DNA of 64,000 nucleotides from positions 139,026 to 203,025 of the forward strand of contig DYHH01000002.1 of assembly GCA_020724265.1 (NCBI GenBank), written 5' to 3'. The DNA comes from Melioribacter roseus. GTDB taxonomy: Bacteria > Bacteroidota > Ignavibacteria > Ignavibacteriales > Melioribacteraceae. Below, one piece after another: positions 19,355 to 28,792 of this stretch (positions within the stretch are counted from its first letter, which is position 1; each line of letters starts with the position of its first letter). A program made the position numbers and the translations under genes. The notes beneath the pieces are model-generated. The model was not told the origin of the DNA, made no database searches, and was given only the letters and a program-made list of their open reading frames with translations.

Positions 19355-20362
19355 ATGAAGAGCGAACCTAACCTAAAAACAGTTGCAAAGATGGCAAATG
19401 TCTCCATTGCCACTGTATCAAGAGCAATTAACTATCCTGATAAAGTTGACCCTTCCACACTTTCTAGAATAAATAAAATAATCAAAGAGATTAATTACAG
19501 GCCCAATAGGGTTGCACAAAGATTACGAATAAAAGGGGGACATCGAAAGATTTTTGGCTTGCTCGTCCCCGATATTCAAAACCCATTTTATGTGGATGTA
19601 ATTAGGGGGGTGGAAGATTATGCTTACAGCAGAAACTATGCTTTGCTCATGTGCAACTTTGCTCAAAGTAAAGATAAAGAAACAATGTACTTGAATATCA
19701 TGAAATCCGAATCAGTTGATGGGATGATTGTTGCTCCTTATGATGAATTTGATAAAGAAGTAATTGACTTGTTACAGAAAGGCTTTCCAATCGTATGTGT
19801 TGATAGAGGTTTGGGTGATTATCAAGATGTAGATATAATTCTTGTAGATAACGAGAAAGGTGCATATGAAGCAGTAAGCCTTATGATCAAGAAAGGGCAT
19901 AAACGTATCGCGTATATCGGTGGGTTGCCTTCAATTCCAACAAGTCAGCAGCGTAAAGACGGATATGTTAAAGCATTACAAAAAAATAATATCACGATTG
20001 ATGATTCTTTAATCAAGTTCGGAGATTCAAAGCATGAAAGCGGAAAAGAAATTGCTCGTAAGCTGCTTAGTTTGAAAAACCCGCCAACAGCAATTTTTAC
20101 CGGTAATAATCTAATAACATTAGGGGCTTTAGAATCTATTCATGCAAGTGGTAAAAAAATTCCGCAAGATGTAGCAATTATCGGTTTTGATGATATGCCT
20201 TGGTCAATATCATTAAATCCACCGTTAACGGCAGTTAGACAACCCGGTTATGAAATCGGAAAAAGAGCTGCGGATATGCTGTATCAAAGAATTATGGACC
20301 CAGATAGAGCTTACTCTAAGGTAATGTTAAACACGATATTGATTGAAAGAAACTCATGCTAA
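19355..20362 (+). CDS. LacI/GalR-family transcriptional regulator
   Basis: A 335-residue repressor. The N-terminal HTH (about 6-28) reads LKTVAKMANVSIATVSRAIN, with the hinge helix RPNRVAQRLR after it. The periplasmic-binding-protein-like effector domain begins near residue 64 (FGLLVPDIQNPFY). The ATG at 19355 is preferred over an in-frame TTG at 19316, because it gives the usual short lead before the HTH and because the extra 13 codons would run through the operator palindrome. The effector is expected to be a sugar. It probably controls itself, the propeller protein 35 bp downstream and the TonB receptor, and perhaps the long downstream run. Confidence 0.95.
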   Translation: MKSEPNLKTVAKMANVSIATVSRAINYPDKVDPSTLSRINKIIKEINYRPNRVAQRLRIKGGHRKIFGLLVPDIQNPFYVDVIRGVEDYAYSRNYALLMCNFAQSKDKETMYLNIMKSESVDGMIVAPYDEFDKEVIDLLQKGFPIVCVDRGLGDYQDVDIILVDNEKGAYEAVSLMIKKGHKRIAYIGGLPSIPTSQQRKDGYVKALQKNNITIDDSLIKFGDSKHESGKEIARKLLSLKNPPTAIFTGNNLITLGALESIHASGKKIPQDVAIIGFDDMPWSISLNPPLTAVRQPGYEIGKRAADMLYQRIMDPDRAYSKVMLNTILIERNSC

Positions 20363-20397
20363 CCTAGGTACTAATGAAGAAATAAAAAGGGAGAGTA

Positions 20398-22203
20398 ATG
20401 GAAAAAACAAACATAAACCCCACAAAAAGTTTGTTGCTGGTATTTGTTCTGCTCTTATTACAATCATATACGTTTTCTCAGCAACTCGTAATAACTCCTG
20501 ATCCTGTTTACATGGGAAAAATTCCAATCACAAGTGACGCAGAAAGAGAAGTACTTATTATTAATTCAAGCGCACAAACTGCAAACATTACTAGCATTTC
20601 AATTTCTGGCAATGATGTAGCCTATTTTTCAATTCCTAATAATCCCGGTTCTGCAAGTTTAGGCCCGCTACAGAGACTGTATATTAATATATCCTATGAT
20701 CCTCCAGCAACAGGAGAACATCATGCACAGTTAATAATTCAAGGAAACTTTGGTTCCCATACTATTAACATTACAGGTTATGGGACTTCCGTGAATCCGG
20801 ATATAACCTTCGAGAGAATTCTTGGAACTAGCGAATCCGAATCTGCAGCAAGTGTAAAAGAAACCCATGATGGATATATAATAACCGGAAATTATAAACC
20901 TGACGATGAGGACTACAGTTATTTACTAGTTAAGAAAACAGACTTATATGGAAAAACAGTTTGGTTTAAAACATTCGGGACGGATAGAGATCCTGATGGT
21001 GGTGCCGATATAATTGTTGCAAATGACGGGAACTATGTTGTGCTGGGTAATACCGAAAGTTACGGTGCCGGTAGAATAGATTTTTATTTACTCAAGCTTG
21101 ATCCAAATGGGAATTTGATATGGAGTAAAACCTATGGCGGACAATATGATGAATCTGCGAGTGAAGTATTGCAAACTTCGGATGGTGGATTCATTATGTG
21201 CGGAAATACCAAACTTTCGGCAAGCGGCAGTAGAGATGCATACATTGTTCGTGCAGACGCTCAAGGCAATCAACTATGGGCTAAAAATTATGGCGGTGCT
21301 GGAGGAGAAAATGCATCGAGTATAATTGAAACTTCGGATGGTGGATTCATTTTTGCAGGTTCAACAACAAGTAACGGTACCGATGATTTTCAAATATTGA
21401 TTGTGAAAATTGATGCAAACGGTAACGAAGTTTGGTCAAAAACTCACGGCGGATCTGAATGGGAAGAAGCAGCTTCGATTTCACAGACAAGCGATGGCGG
21501 ATATATTTTATCCGGTTATACTCTTAGCAAAGGTGCGGGTGCTAAAGATGCATATTTGATTAAAGTAAACGCAACAGGTGATGTAATTTGGGATAAAGTT
21601 TTTGGTGATGTTCATGCAGATGAATTTACAGATGCAAAAGAAACTCCCGATGGAGGGTTTATTGCTGTTGGTTATTCCGTTACCTTTTTCTCCCAGCAAA
21701 ACCAATTTAGAGATTTATTCATTGTAAAAACAAATTCATCCGGTGACCTTGTTTGGAGTAAACTAATCGGATCGGTTAAAAACGAAGGGGCATCGTCTGT
21801 AAGAGTTACTGCTGATGGCGGGTTTGTTATATCAGGATTTACCGATAGTTATAGTAAATCAAATAATATTTACCTGCTGAAGTTTAATGGTGCGGGCGAA
21901 ATTACAAATGTTTTTGAAGATGGTGAAGAAAAACTTCTTCAAAGTTTTGTGCTAAATCAAAATTATCCTAATCCGTTTAACGGGCAAACCACAATAATGT
22001 TTACTATTAACTCTCCACAGGAAATTTCTCTTGTACTTTATGATTTATTAGGAAGAGAAATAAAAGTGTTGAAACAAGGCTGGTTTAATCCCGGTGATTA
22101 TGATGTAACAATCGATTCGGATTATTTGTCTTCCGGAATTTATTTCTACAGTCTTAGAGCAGGTAAGAAAATTCAAACAAGAAAAATGACATTAATTAGA
22201 TAA
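20398..22203 (+). CDS. T9SS-secreted protein with abnormal-spindle-like domain and seven propeller repeats
   Basis: A 601-residue secreted protein. The signal peptide ends at TFSQ. Residues about 28-125 form an Ig-like choice-of-anchor/ASPM-type domain (YMGKIPITSDAEREVLIIN). Then come seven repeats of about 50 residues, each with a W-x-K-x-G start and a TxDGGFI(x)GY core, consistent with a seven-bladed beta-propeller. The C-terminal 85 residues are a type IX sorting domain: NQNYPNPFN, then SSGIYFYSL, then a basic end. It is therefore exported to the surface or medium. No catalytic motif is visible, and binding of a glycan or protein is plausible. A good SD (aaaaggga) is present. It lies between the LacI gene and a TonB receptor, in the position often held by a SusD-like protein. 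Confidence 0.85.
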   Translation: MEKTNINPTKSLLLVFVLLLLQSYTFSQQLVITPDPVYMGKIPITSDAEREVLIINSSAQTANITSISISGNDVAYFSIPNNPGSASLGPLQRLYINISYDPPATGEHHAQLIIQGNFGSHTINITGYGTSVNPDITFERILGTSESESAASVKETHDGYIITGNYKPDDEDYSYLLVKKTDLYGKTVWFKTFGTDRDPDGGADIIVANDGNYVVLGNTESYGAGRIDFYLLKLDPNGNLIWSKTYGGQYDESASEVLQTSDGGFIMCGNTKLSASGSRDAYIVRADAQGNQLWAKNYGGAGGENASSIIETSDGGFIFAGSTTSNGTDDFQILIVKIDANGNEVWSKTHGGSEWEEAASISQTSDGGYILSGYTLSKGAGAKDAYLIKVNATGDVIWDKVFGDVHADEFTDAKETPDGGFIAVGYSVTFFSQQNQFRDLFIVKTNSSGDLVWSKLIGSVKNEGASSVRVTADGGFVISGFTDSYSKSNNIYLLKFNGAGEITNVFEDGEEKLLQSFVLNQNYPNPFNGQTTIMFTINSPQEISLVLYDLLGREIKVLKQGWFNPGDYDVTIDSDYLSSGIYFYSLRAGKKIQTRKMTLIR

Positions 22204-22267
22204 ATAAATTATGAAGGTTCACTACCAACTACTAAATCAAAAAAACATCATTAAAAAGGGAGGAAAA

Positions 22268-25066
22268 ATGAAAGCAGAATTTTTTACAAAAAAAAGCTTT
22301 CTATTCCTGTTGTTAACTTTATTATTAACTTCATTAACATTTGCTCAAGGTACCGGAAGAATAGCTGGCCGTGTAACAGATGCTCAAACCGGCGAAGCCT
22401 TACCTTCTGCGAATGTTTTTATTGAAGGAACAAACATTGGTGTATCTACTGATAGATTTGGTAACTATCGTGTAGATAAAGTACCTGTTGGTACCCACAC
22501 ACTTAAATCCACGTACATCGGTTATGAAATATTCAGTACTCAAGTGGAAGTTCAAGCAAACAGAACATTGGATTTGGATATTCAACTTAACATTACCGCA
22601 GTACAAACAGAAGATATTGTTGTTGAAGGTCTAAGACAAGGTCAGGTTAAAGCGCTTAATCAGCAAATGGCTGCTGAAAACATTAAGAATCTTATCTCAC
22701 GTGAAGAAATGGAAAAGTTTCCCGATATGAACACTGCAGAAGTATTACAACGAATGCCCGGTGTTGCAATCTCTCGAAGTCAAGGTGAAGGTAGATTTGT
22801 TAATATTAGAGGTACTGAAGCACGTCTTTCAACTGTAACGGTTAATGGACAAAAGCTTGCTTCACCTCAGGATGAAGAAAGATTTATTGGTCTTGATGTT
22901 ATTAATGCAAGCCAACTGGCTGCAATTGAAGTTACAAAATCTTTAACACCAGATATGGACGGTGACGCAATTGGTGGTACTGTGAATCTTATAACCCGTA
23001 GTGCATTTGATTATGAAAAACCGGTATTAAAAGTTGACGCTGGCGGCGGCTATGCAGAATTAGGTAATAAACCTTTATACCGTGGTTCGGTTCTATATAG
23101 CACACAATTAGGTGAAACTAAAAATTGGGGAATTACTCTTAACGGTAACTGGTATAGGAGTAATATTGTTACACATTCCAACGAATTTGATTGGGATAAT
23201 ATTGATGATGTCAACGGTAACGAAATACCTTTTGCATTGGCTGATTCAAGAATGTATCATTATTCAACTCAAAGAGATCATTTCGGTTTTAGTGCTGATC
23301 TTGAATACAGAATTAATAACAGCAACAAGTTCTTCTTACGCGGTATGTTTAATAGAAGAACTGATGACCAAACAAGAGATATGATAAGATGGAGATTTAA
23401 TGCAGGTGATTACTTAAATGCTACAACTGTTTCTCGCGCAAGATTGGCATTTGAAATGCAAAACAGAAACGAAATCCAAGATATTATGTCATTCTCTGCC
23501 GGTGGTTTAAATACATTTGGCAACTGGGATTTGGATTATACTTTGAGCTATAGTACTGCAAAAGAAACCAAAACAGATCCAGGTCAAATTAAATCCGAGT
23601 GGCAGTTGAATAAAAGACTTGATGTTATTATGGATTTGAGTGATGTCGATTTTCCAAAATACGATGTTACCAATATGGATGATGATTATCATCTTGACGC
23701 TGCAAACTGGGAAATTGATAACCAAGACTTTAGAGAAGTAGAAACAAACAATAACAAATTACTTGGTTCTTTTAACCTGAAATATCCTTTTAGAGGAAGC
23801 GGTTTCCAAGCAGAATTGAAATTCGGTGGAAAATTGCAAATGGATAACAAAGATAGAGTAGGTACACGGTCAAGATATCGATGGAGAGGTGCTGAAAAAT
23901 TCTTTATGTCTAGCGTTACTTCCGGCGAAATAATAAATGATTTCTTAGACGGCACTTATGTATTTGGACCAATGGTCGATCCTGATAAATATTGGGAATT
24001 CTTCAATCAGTATCGTGGCTTAAATGACGGATTAAGAGAAGATCTAAGACCTGATGACAATGATGGTTTAGGTGGAAGATACGATGCTTCCGAAAATATT
24101 TATGCTGGATACTTAATGACAACTTTCGATCTTGGAGACTTTACTGCTTTGGTTGGTTTACGTAACGAATATACACAGACAACTTACGAAGGTACTGAAC
24201 TCCGATATGATGACAACGGTGATTTCTTGAGCAGCACAAAAGTAAGTAACGAGAACAGTTACAATAATATTTTCCCTTATGTTCACTTAAAATACAAAAT
24301 TACTCCTTTTACAAATATTAGAGCAGCATTCACGGGAAGTATAGCAAGACCAAACTACTTTGACTTAGCTCCATATCGTTGGATTTATCCTGAAGATTTA
24401 GAAATCCTCGAAGGTAATCCTGACCTTGAAGCTACTACAAGCTTGAACTTTGATGTTATGTTCGATCACTATTTCCAAGGTATTGGCATTATTTCTGCGG
24501 GCTTCTTCTACAAATCATTAGACAAAGTTGCTTATCCACAAGTCTTCTTCCAAGAAGGTGGAATATTTGATGGTTACGAAATCGAAAAACCGGTTAACGG
24601 CGGAAGCGCTAAGCTTTATGGTATTGAAATTAATTGGATGCAGCAATTTACATTCTTGCCCGGTTTCTTAAGCGGCTTTGGTATTTTTGCAAACTATACA
24701 TACACAAAATCCGAAGCTGAACTTGAGTATAGAGATTGGAGTACTTTACCGGGGCAAGCCGGCGACGTTGGTAACGTCGGGTTGAGTTATGAAAAAGGAA
24801 AATTGTCTGCTCGACTTAGCTTTAATTATCAATCAGAGGTACTCAATCAAGTCGGAAAGAATGCTGATTACGATAGATATATGGACAAGAGATTGCAGGT
24901 TGATTTCTCAGGTAATTATGAAATTATTAGCGGCTTAAACTTCTATTTAGATTTGATAAATCTTACAAACGCACCTGAACGCCAATACTTCGGTGTAACG
25001 TCAAGACCAAGATTGAATGAGTTTTACTCTTGGTCATTAAGATCAGGTATTAAATTAAGTTTATAA
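22268..25066 (+). CDS. TonB-dependent outer-membrane receptor
   Basis: A 932-residue receptor. The signal peptide ends at TFAQ, a carboxypeptidase-regulatory-like domain follows (about 29-115, GRIAGRVTDAQTGEALPSA), then a plug domain (VLQRMPGVAISRSQGEGRFVN, then the DMDGDAIGGTVNL stretch), then a long beta-barrel rich in aromatic alternation. It should import an oligosaccharide or other ligand using TonB energy. The start is the ATG at 22268, which has a strong SD (gggagg); an in-frame ATG at 22211 would add 19 polar residues and spoil the signal peptide. No SusD-like lipoprotein is encoded next to it. A hairpin terminator follows. Confidence 0.93.
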   Translation: MKAEFFTKKSFLFLLLTLLLTSLTFAQGTGRIAGRVTDAQTGEALPSANVFIEGTNIGVSTDRFGNYRVDKVPVGTHTLKSTYIGYEIFSTQVEVQANRTLDLDIQLNITAVQTEDIVVEGLRQGQVKALNQQMAAENIKNLISREEMEKFPDMNTAEVLQRMPGVAISRSQGEGRFVNIRGTEARLSTVTVNGQKLASPQDEERFIGLDVINASQLAAIEVTKSLTPDMDGDAIGGTVNLITRSAFDYEKPVLKVDAGGGYAELGNKPLYRGSVLYSTQLGETKNWGITLNGNWYRSNIVTHSNEFDWDNIDDVNGNEIPFALADSRMYHYSTQRDHFGFSADLEYRINNSNKFFLRGMFNRRTDDQTRDMIRWRFNAGDYLNATTVSRARLAFEMQNRNEIQDIMSFSAGGLNTFGNWDLDYTLSYSTAKETKTDPGQIKSEWQLNKRLDVIMDLSDVDFPKYDVTNMDDDYHLDAANWEIDNQDFREVETNNNKLLGSFNLKYPFRGSGFQAELKFGGKLQMDNKDRVGTRSRYRWRGAEKFFMSSVTSGEIINDFLDGTYVFGPMVDPDKYWEFFNQYRGLNDGLREDLRPDDNDGLGGRYDASENIYAGYLMTTFDLGDFTALVGLRNEYTQTTYEGTELRYDDNGDFLSSTKVSNENSYNNIFPYVHLKYKITPFTNIRAAFTGSIARPNYFDLAPYRWIYPEDLEILEGNPDLEATTSLNFDVMFDHYFQGIGIISAGFFYKSLDKVAYPQVFFQEGGIFDGYEIEKPVNGGSAKLYGIEINWMQQFTFLPGFLSGFGIFANYTYTKSEAELEYRDWSTLPGQAGDVGNVGLSYEKGKLSARLSFNYQSEVLNQVGKNADYDRYMDKRLQVDFSGNYEIISGLNFYLDLINLTNAPERQYFGVTSRPRLNEFYSWSLRSGIKLSL

Positions 25067-25135
25067 TCTAAAGAGATAGTTGTTCTTTACTAGAAAGTAG
25101 TTGAATAATTCTTGTTCTTCTTCTGGGTCCTCCTA

Positions 25136-25165
25136 AAAGCCGCGGTAATGGGGTTCCGCGGCTTT
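25136..25165 (+). terminator. Hairpin terminator after the TonB receptor gene
   Basis: AAAGCCGCGG, a 10-base loop, then CCGCGGCTTT form a perfect 10-bp stem, strikingly GC-rich for this region, followed by ATTAAAA. It lies in the 135-bp gap between the receptor and the first sulfatase and separates the regulator/receptor unit from the long downstream run. The trailing T-tract is short, so attenuation or partial read-through is possible. Confidence 0.75.
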
Positions 25166-25201
25166 ATTAAAAGTTGAGAAAGTGAAATAAAAGGAAAAAT
25201 T

Positions 25202-26671
25202 ATGCAAAGAAGAGATTTTCTTTCGGGTATTGGAAAAGCTGGAATTGGATTAGCCGGGGTTTCCTTATTTGGAAATATGTTACAAAGCTGTTCACCTCCT
25301 AAAAGAGATAAATGGAATGTAGTTTTTATCCTTGCCGATGATATGGCTTGGAATCAAGTTAACTATCATGGATTTGGATTTTACGAAACTCCTAATATAG
25401 ACAGAATTGCAAAAGCCGGTATGCAGTTTACCGATGCTTATTCTGCCGCACCTGTTTGTTCACCTACCAGGGCAAGTATCATGACAGGTAAGAATCCTGC
25501 ACGTCTTCATATTACTGATTATATACCGGGGGCTCCATATCCGTATGCAAGACTTTTAAATCCGGAATTACCCGAAGTTTTCAAAACAGTGGGTTTGCCT
25601 CTTGATGAAAGAACTTTAGCTGAATTATTTAAAGATCATGGTTACGCGACAGGTCATTTCGGTAAATGGCATTTGAGTAAAGATAAAGATTATGAACTCG
25701 GCAGACCCGGAGATCCGGGTTCGCAAGGTTTTGATGATGTATTTACTTGCGATAAACCAGAATTTGGTGAGCCACCTAATGATGCACACAAAGCTGTTGC
25801 AATTACTGAGCATTCATTAAGATTTATTGAAGAAAATAAAAATAAACCCTTCTTCTGCTATGTTTCACATTCAGTTGTGCATAGACCATTAATTGAAAAA
25901 CCGGAATTAATTCAAAAATACAAAGACAAGCCTTACTCAAAAGACCCTGTAAATAATCCCATTATGGGGGCAATGATTGAAAGAATGGATACCGGTATAG
26001 GTAGAATATTAGATAAACTTGATGAACTTAATCTTACGGATAATACTATTGTAATATTTTATTCAGATAATGGTGGCTTTGAACAGCAGCAAAAACAAGA
26101 TCCTTTAAGGGGCGGCAAAGCAATGCTTTTCGAAGGCGGTATTAAAGTGCCTCTTTGTATTAAATGGCCAGGTGTTATTAATCCCGGAACAGTATGTAAT
26201 GCTGTTGTTACTTCCGATGACTTCTTCCCGACTTTTGCAGAATTACTTAGCGAGAAGAATTTACCGGATGATATAGACGGTGTTAGTTTAATGCCGTTAT
26301 TAAAGCAACAAAGCGGAATAGATAGAGAGTATATTTGCTGGCATTATCCGCATTACCATCATTTAGGTTATAAACCTGCCGGTGCAATCAGACAAGGTAA
26401 TTATAAATTAATTGAGTGGTTTGAAGAAAGCAAAACAGGTAAAGAAAAACCTTACCAACTTTTCAATGTTGAAAATGATCCGAGTGAAGTCAATGACCTT
26501 AAAGAATATTTGCCCGAGTTAGCGGAAGAACTTTTTGAAAAATTAAAAGCTTGGCGAAAGAAACTCGGAGCGCAAGAGATGCCTGTTAATCCCAATTATG
26601 ATCCTTCCAAAGCTGATTGGAGATTTATTGATCGTAAAGGTTACACAATTGTTGATGGTGTTGTTAGATAA
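25202..26671 (+). CDS. Sulfatase (S1 family, Cys-type), exported
   Basis: A 489-residue sulfatase. The N-terminus has a twin-arginine-like MQRRDFLSGIG start and a possible lipobox (LQSC, Cys30). The formylglycine site is CSPTR with Cys86, the Cys-type that both FGE and anaerobic maturases can convert. Other landmarks are ILADDMAWN (calcium ligands), the GHFGKWHL histidine/lysine motif, HSVVHRPL, and FYSDNGGFE. It should remove sulfate esters from a glycan outside the cytoplasm. It is the first gene after the hairpin terminator and starts a twenty-gene plus-strand run. The sulfatase subfamily and regiospecificity are not determinable here. The maturase encoded at 55184 is a likely activator. 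Confidence 0.95.
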   Translation: MQRRDFLSGIGKAGIGLAGVSLFGNMLQSCSPPKRDKWNVVFILADDMAWNQVNYHGFGFYETPNIDRIAKAGMQFTDAYSAAPVCSPTRASIMTGKNPARLHITDYIPGAPYPYARLLNPELPEVFKTVGLPLDERTLAELFKDHGYATGHFGKWHLSKDKDYELGRPGDPGSQGFDDVFTCDKPEFGEPPNDAHKAVAITEHSLRFIEENKNKPFFCYVSHSVVHRPLIEKPELIQKYKDKPYSKDPVNNPIMGAMIERMDTGIGRILDKLDELNLTDNTIVIFYSDNGGFEQQQKQDPLRGGKAMLFEGGIKVPLCIKWPGVINPGTVCNAVVTSDDFFPTFAELLSEKNLPDDIDGVSLMPLLKQQSGIDREYICWHYPHYHHLGYKPAGAIRQGNYKLIEWFEESKTGKEKPYQLFNVENDPSEVNDLKEYLPELAEELFEKLKAWRKKLGAQEMPVNPNYDPSKADWRFIDRKGYTIVDGVVR

Positions 26672-26690
26672 AAATAATAGAGAATTCGAA

Positions 26691-27836
26691 ATGAGAACTA
26701 TTTCTGTTTATTATCCTAAAAAATTTGTCTTTGGAAATGGATGCAGTGAGGAATTTGTACATGACTTCATTGGCTTTGGTTACAATAAATTATTATTGGT
26801 TACTGCTGTACCACTTCTCAAATTAATTGAACCGATTGCAAGTGAAATTAATAAAGCCGGGAAAGAAGTATTTATTTACGATAGCGTTAATGCGGAACCA
26901 ACCATTGAAGACTTAGACAAAGCATTGGAATTTGCAAGAAGTAAAAATATAAATAGTGTGGTAGGTATCGGAGGAGGGAGCGTATTAGATTTAGCTAAAT
27001 TAATTGCGGCAATGCTTCACAATAGTCAAACTATTCATGAAGTATTCGGTATCGGTAATTTGCGGAAAAGAGAAATCTATTTAGCTTGTCTGCCAACAAC
27101 TTCGGGAACCGGCAGCGAGGTATCACCAAATGCTATCCTACTTGATAAAAGTGATAACCTTAAAAAAGGTGTAGTGAGTCAATATCTTGTACCCGATGGA
27201 GCATATGTTAACCCTTTATTAACAAAATCTGTCCCTCCTCCCATTACCGCTGCTACCGGAATTGATGCCCTTATTCATTGTATTGAAGAATACACTAACA
27301 AATTTGCACATCCCGTAATTGATGTATATGCTCTTGAAGGGATTAGACTGATTTCAAGTTATTTGAAACGAGCTTATGATAATGGTGATGACGAGGAAGC
27401 CCGCGAAAAAGTAGCACTTGGAAGTTTATACGGTGGACTCGGTTTAGGTCCGGTTAATACTGCTGCGGTTCATGCACTTTCATATCCGCTTGGTGGTGAA
27501 TTTCATATACCGCATGGTCTATCAAATGCAGTACTGCTTCCTTATGTAATGAAATTTAATATGGGGGCGTCAGTAGACCGCTATGCAGGTGTTGCGTTAG
27601 CTCTTAGTGCAGCTGAGGGTAAAGATAATTTTCATACGGCACAAAATGGTGTTGATAAAATTTTCGAACTGTGTGAGCAGCTTAATATTGAAGTTAAACT
27701 CTCGGCTTTGAACATTCCAAAAGATGCAATAAGTAGAATGGCAGAAGGAGCAATGAAAGTTGAAAGATTGCTGAAAAACAATCCGCGTACATTAACATTT
27801 GATGACGCAGTACAAATTTATAATGATGCTTACTGA
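26691..27836 (+). CDS. Iron-containing alcohol dehydrogenase
   Basis: A 381-residue group III (Fe-ADH) enzyme. It shows the NAD-binding GGGSVLDLAKLIA, the TTSGTGSEVSPNA signature and the metal-ligand region HALSYPLGGEFHIPHG with conserved His residues. Such enzymes interconvert small aldehydes and alcohols, for example lactaldehyde/propanediol or succinic semialdehyde. In this operon it could reduce an aldehyde released by the aldolase-family enzymes (27852 or 47077). The ATG at 26691 gives a normal N-terminus; an in-frame start further upstream overlaps the sulfatase gene and is unlikely. There is a 19-bp gap to the sulfatase. Confidence 0.93.
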   Translation: MRTISVYYPKKFVFGNGCSEEFVHDFIGFGYNKLLLVTAVPLLKLIEPIASEINKAGKEVFIYDSVNAEPTIEDLDKALEFARSKNINSVVGIGGGSVLDLAKLIAAMLHNSQTIHEVFGIGNLRKREIYLACLPTTSGTGSEVSPNAILLDKSDNLKKGVVSQYLVPDGAYVNPLLTKSVPPPITAATGIDALIHCIEEYTNKFAHPVIDVYALEGIRLISSYLKRAYDNGDDEEAREKVALGSLYGGLGLGPVNTAAVHALSYPLGGEFHIPHGLSNAVLLPYVMKFNMGASVDRYAGVALALSAAEGKDNFHTAQNGVDKIFELCEQLNIEVKLSALNIPKDAISRMAEGAMKVERLLKNNPRTLTFDDAVQIYNDAY

Positions 27837-27851
27837 AAAAAGAGAGAAATA

Positions 27852-28778
27852 ATGCAGAAAAAAAAGAAAAAATATTCGGGAATTATTGTACCGATGATTA
27901 CTCCATTTAAAGATGATGGGAAAATCGATGAAAGAGCGGTCGAAAATTTATTAAACTATTTTATTAACCACAAAAGCGACGTATTGATATTTGGCACAAC
28001 AGGTGAAACAGCATCAATACAACAAAATCAAAAAACCAAATCATTTGAAAATATTGTCAAAAAATATGAAGGTAAACTTAAAATATATGCAGGCGTTTCA
28101 GACAATTCATTTGAAGATGCAGTCTCAGCTGCTAACACATATCTCGATTTAGGAGCTGAAGCTGTTGTTGTCTTACTCCCTGGTTATTATCCCATTACTT
28201 CGGATCAAATGCTAAACTACTACGAAAAATTTGCTGATCAAATAAAAGGGAAGATGTTTATATATAATATTCCAGCAACAACTCACTTATCAATTCCAAT
28301 AGAAGTAATTGAAAAACTTAGTCATCATGAAAATATTATCGGAGTGAAAGATTCCGAAAGAGATTTAGAGCGAATGAAAAAATCAATTGAGTTATGGAAA
28401 GAAAGAGAAGACTTCTCTCATTTTGTTGGTTGGGGTGCTCAATGTTTTAATTCATTAATGCATGGTTCTGACGGCATTGTACCGAGTACCGGCAATTTTG
28501 ATCTCTCGTTTTATAATAAATTACTTATTGCTGTTGATGAATCGAATTCTAAAGACGGTGAAAATTTTCAAGATATAACTATGGAGATTTCTGCTGTTTA
28601 TCAAAAAGATAAAATTCTTAGTCAATCCTTACCTGCATTAAAAGTAATGATGAATGAAGCCGGTTTGTGCGGTACAAATGTTTTGCTGCCTTTTACTCAA
28701 CTACCGAAGAATGAAGAAAAACAAATCAGAGTGCAGACCAGAGAATTAATTGATAAATATAATCTAACCTGGAATTAA
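27852..28778 (+). CDS. DapA/NanA-family aldolase (dihydrodipicolinate synthase family)
   Basis: A 308-residue class I lyase with complete active-site landmarks: GTTGE with Thr49-Thr50, YNIP with Tyr138 and GVKDSE with the Schiff-base Lys166. The family makes or cleaves bonds next to pyruvate (dihydrodipicolinate, N-acetylneuraminate, 2-keto-3-deoxy sugar acids, and others). The neighbours, an Fe-ADH, a PdxA-like dehydrogenase and a DUF1537 kinase, argue for a catabolic role on a sugar acid and not lysine synthesis. An N-terminal run of lysines precedes the barrel. A second, altered copy lies at 48976. Confidence 0.92.
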   Translation: MQKKKKKYSGIIVPMITPFKDDGKIDERAVENLLNYFINHKSDVLIFGTTGETASIQQNQKTKSFENIVKKYEGKLKIYAGVSDNSFEDAVSAANTYLDLGAEAVVVLLPGYYPITSDQMLNYYEKFADQIKGKMFIYNIPATTHLSIPIEVIEKLSHHENIIGVKDSERDLERMKKSIELWKEREDFSHFVGWGAQCFNSLMHGSDGIVPSTGNFDLSFYNKLLIAVDESNSKDGENFQDITMEISAVYQKDKILSQSLPALKVMMNEAGLCGTNVLLPFTQLPKNEEKQIRVQTRELIDKYNLTWN

Positions 28779-28792
28779 GGAGTCTCAGCCGA

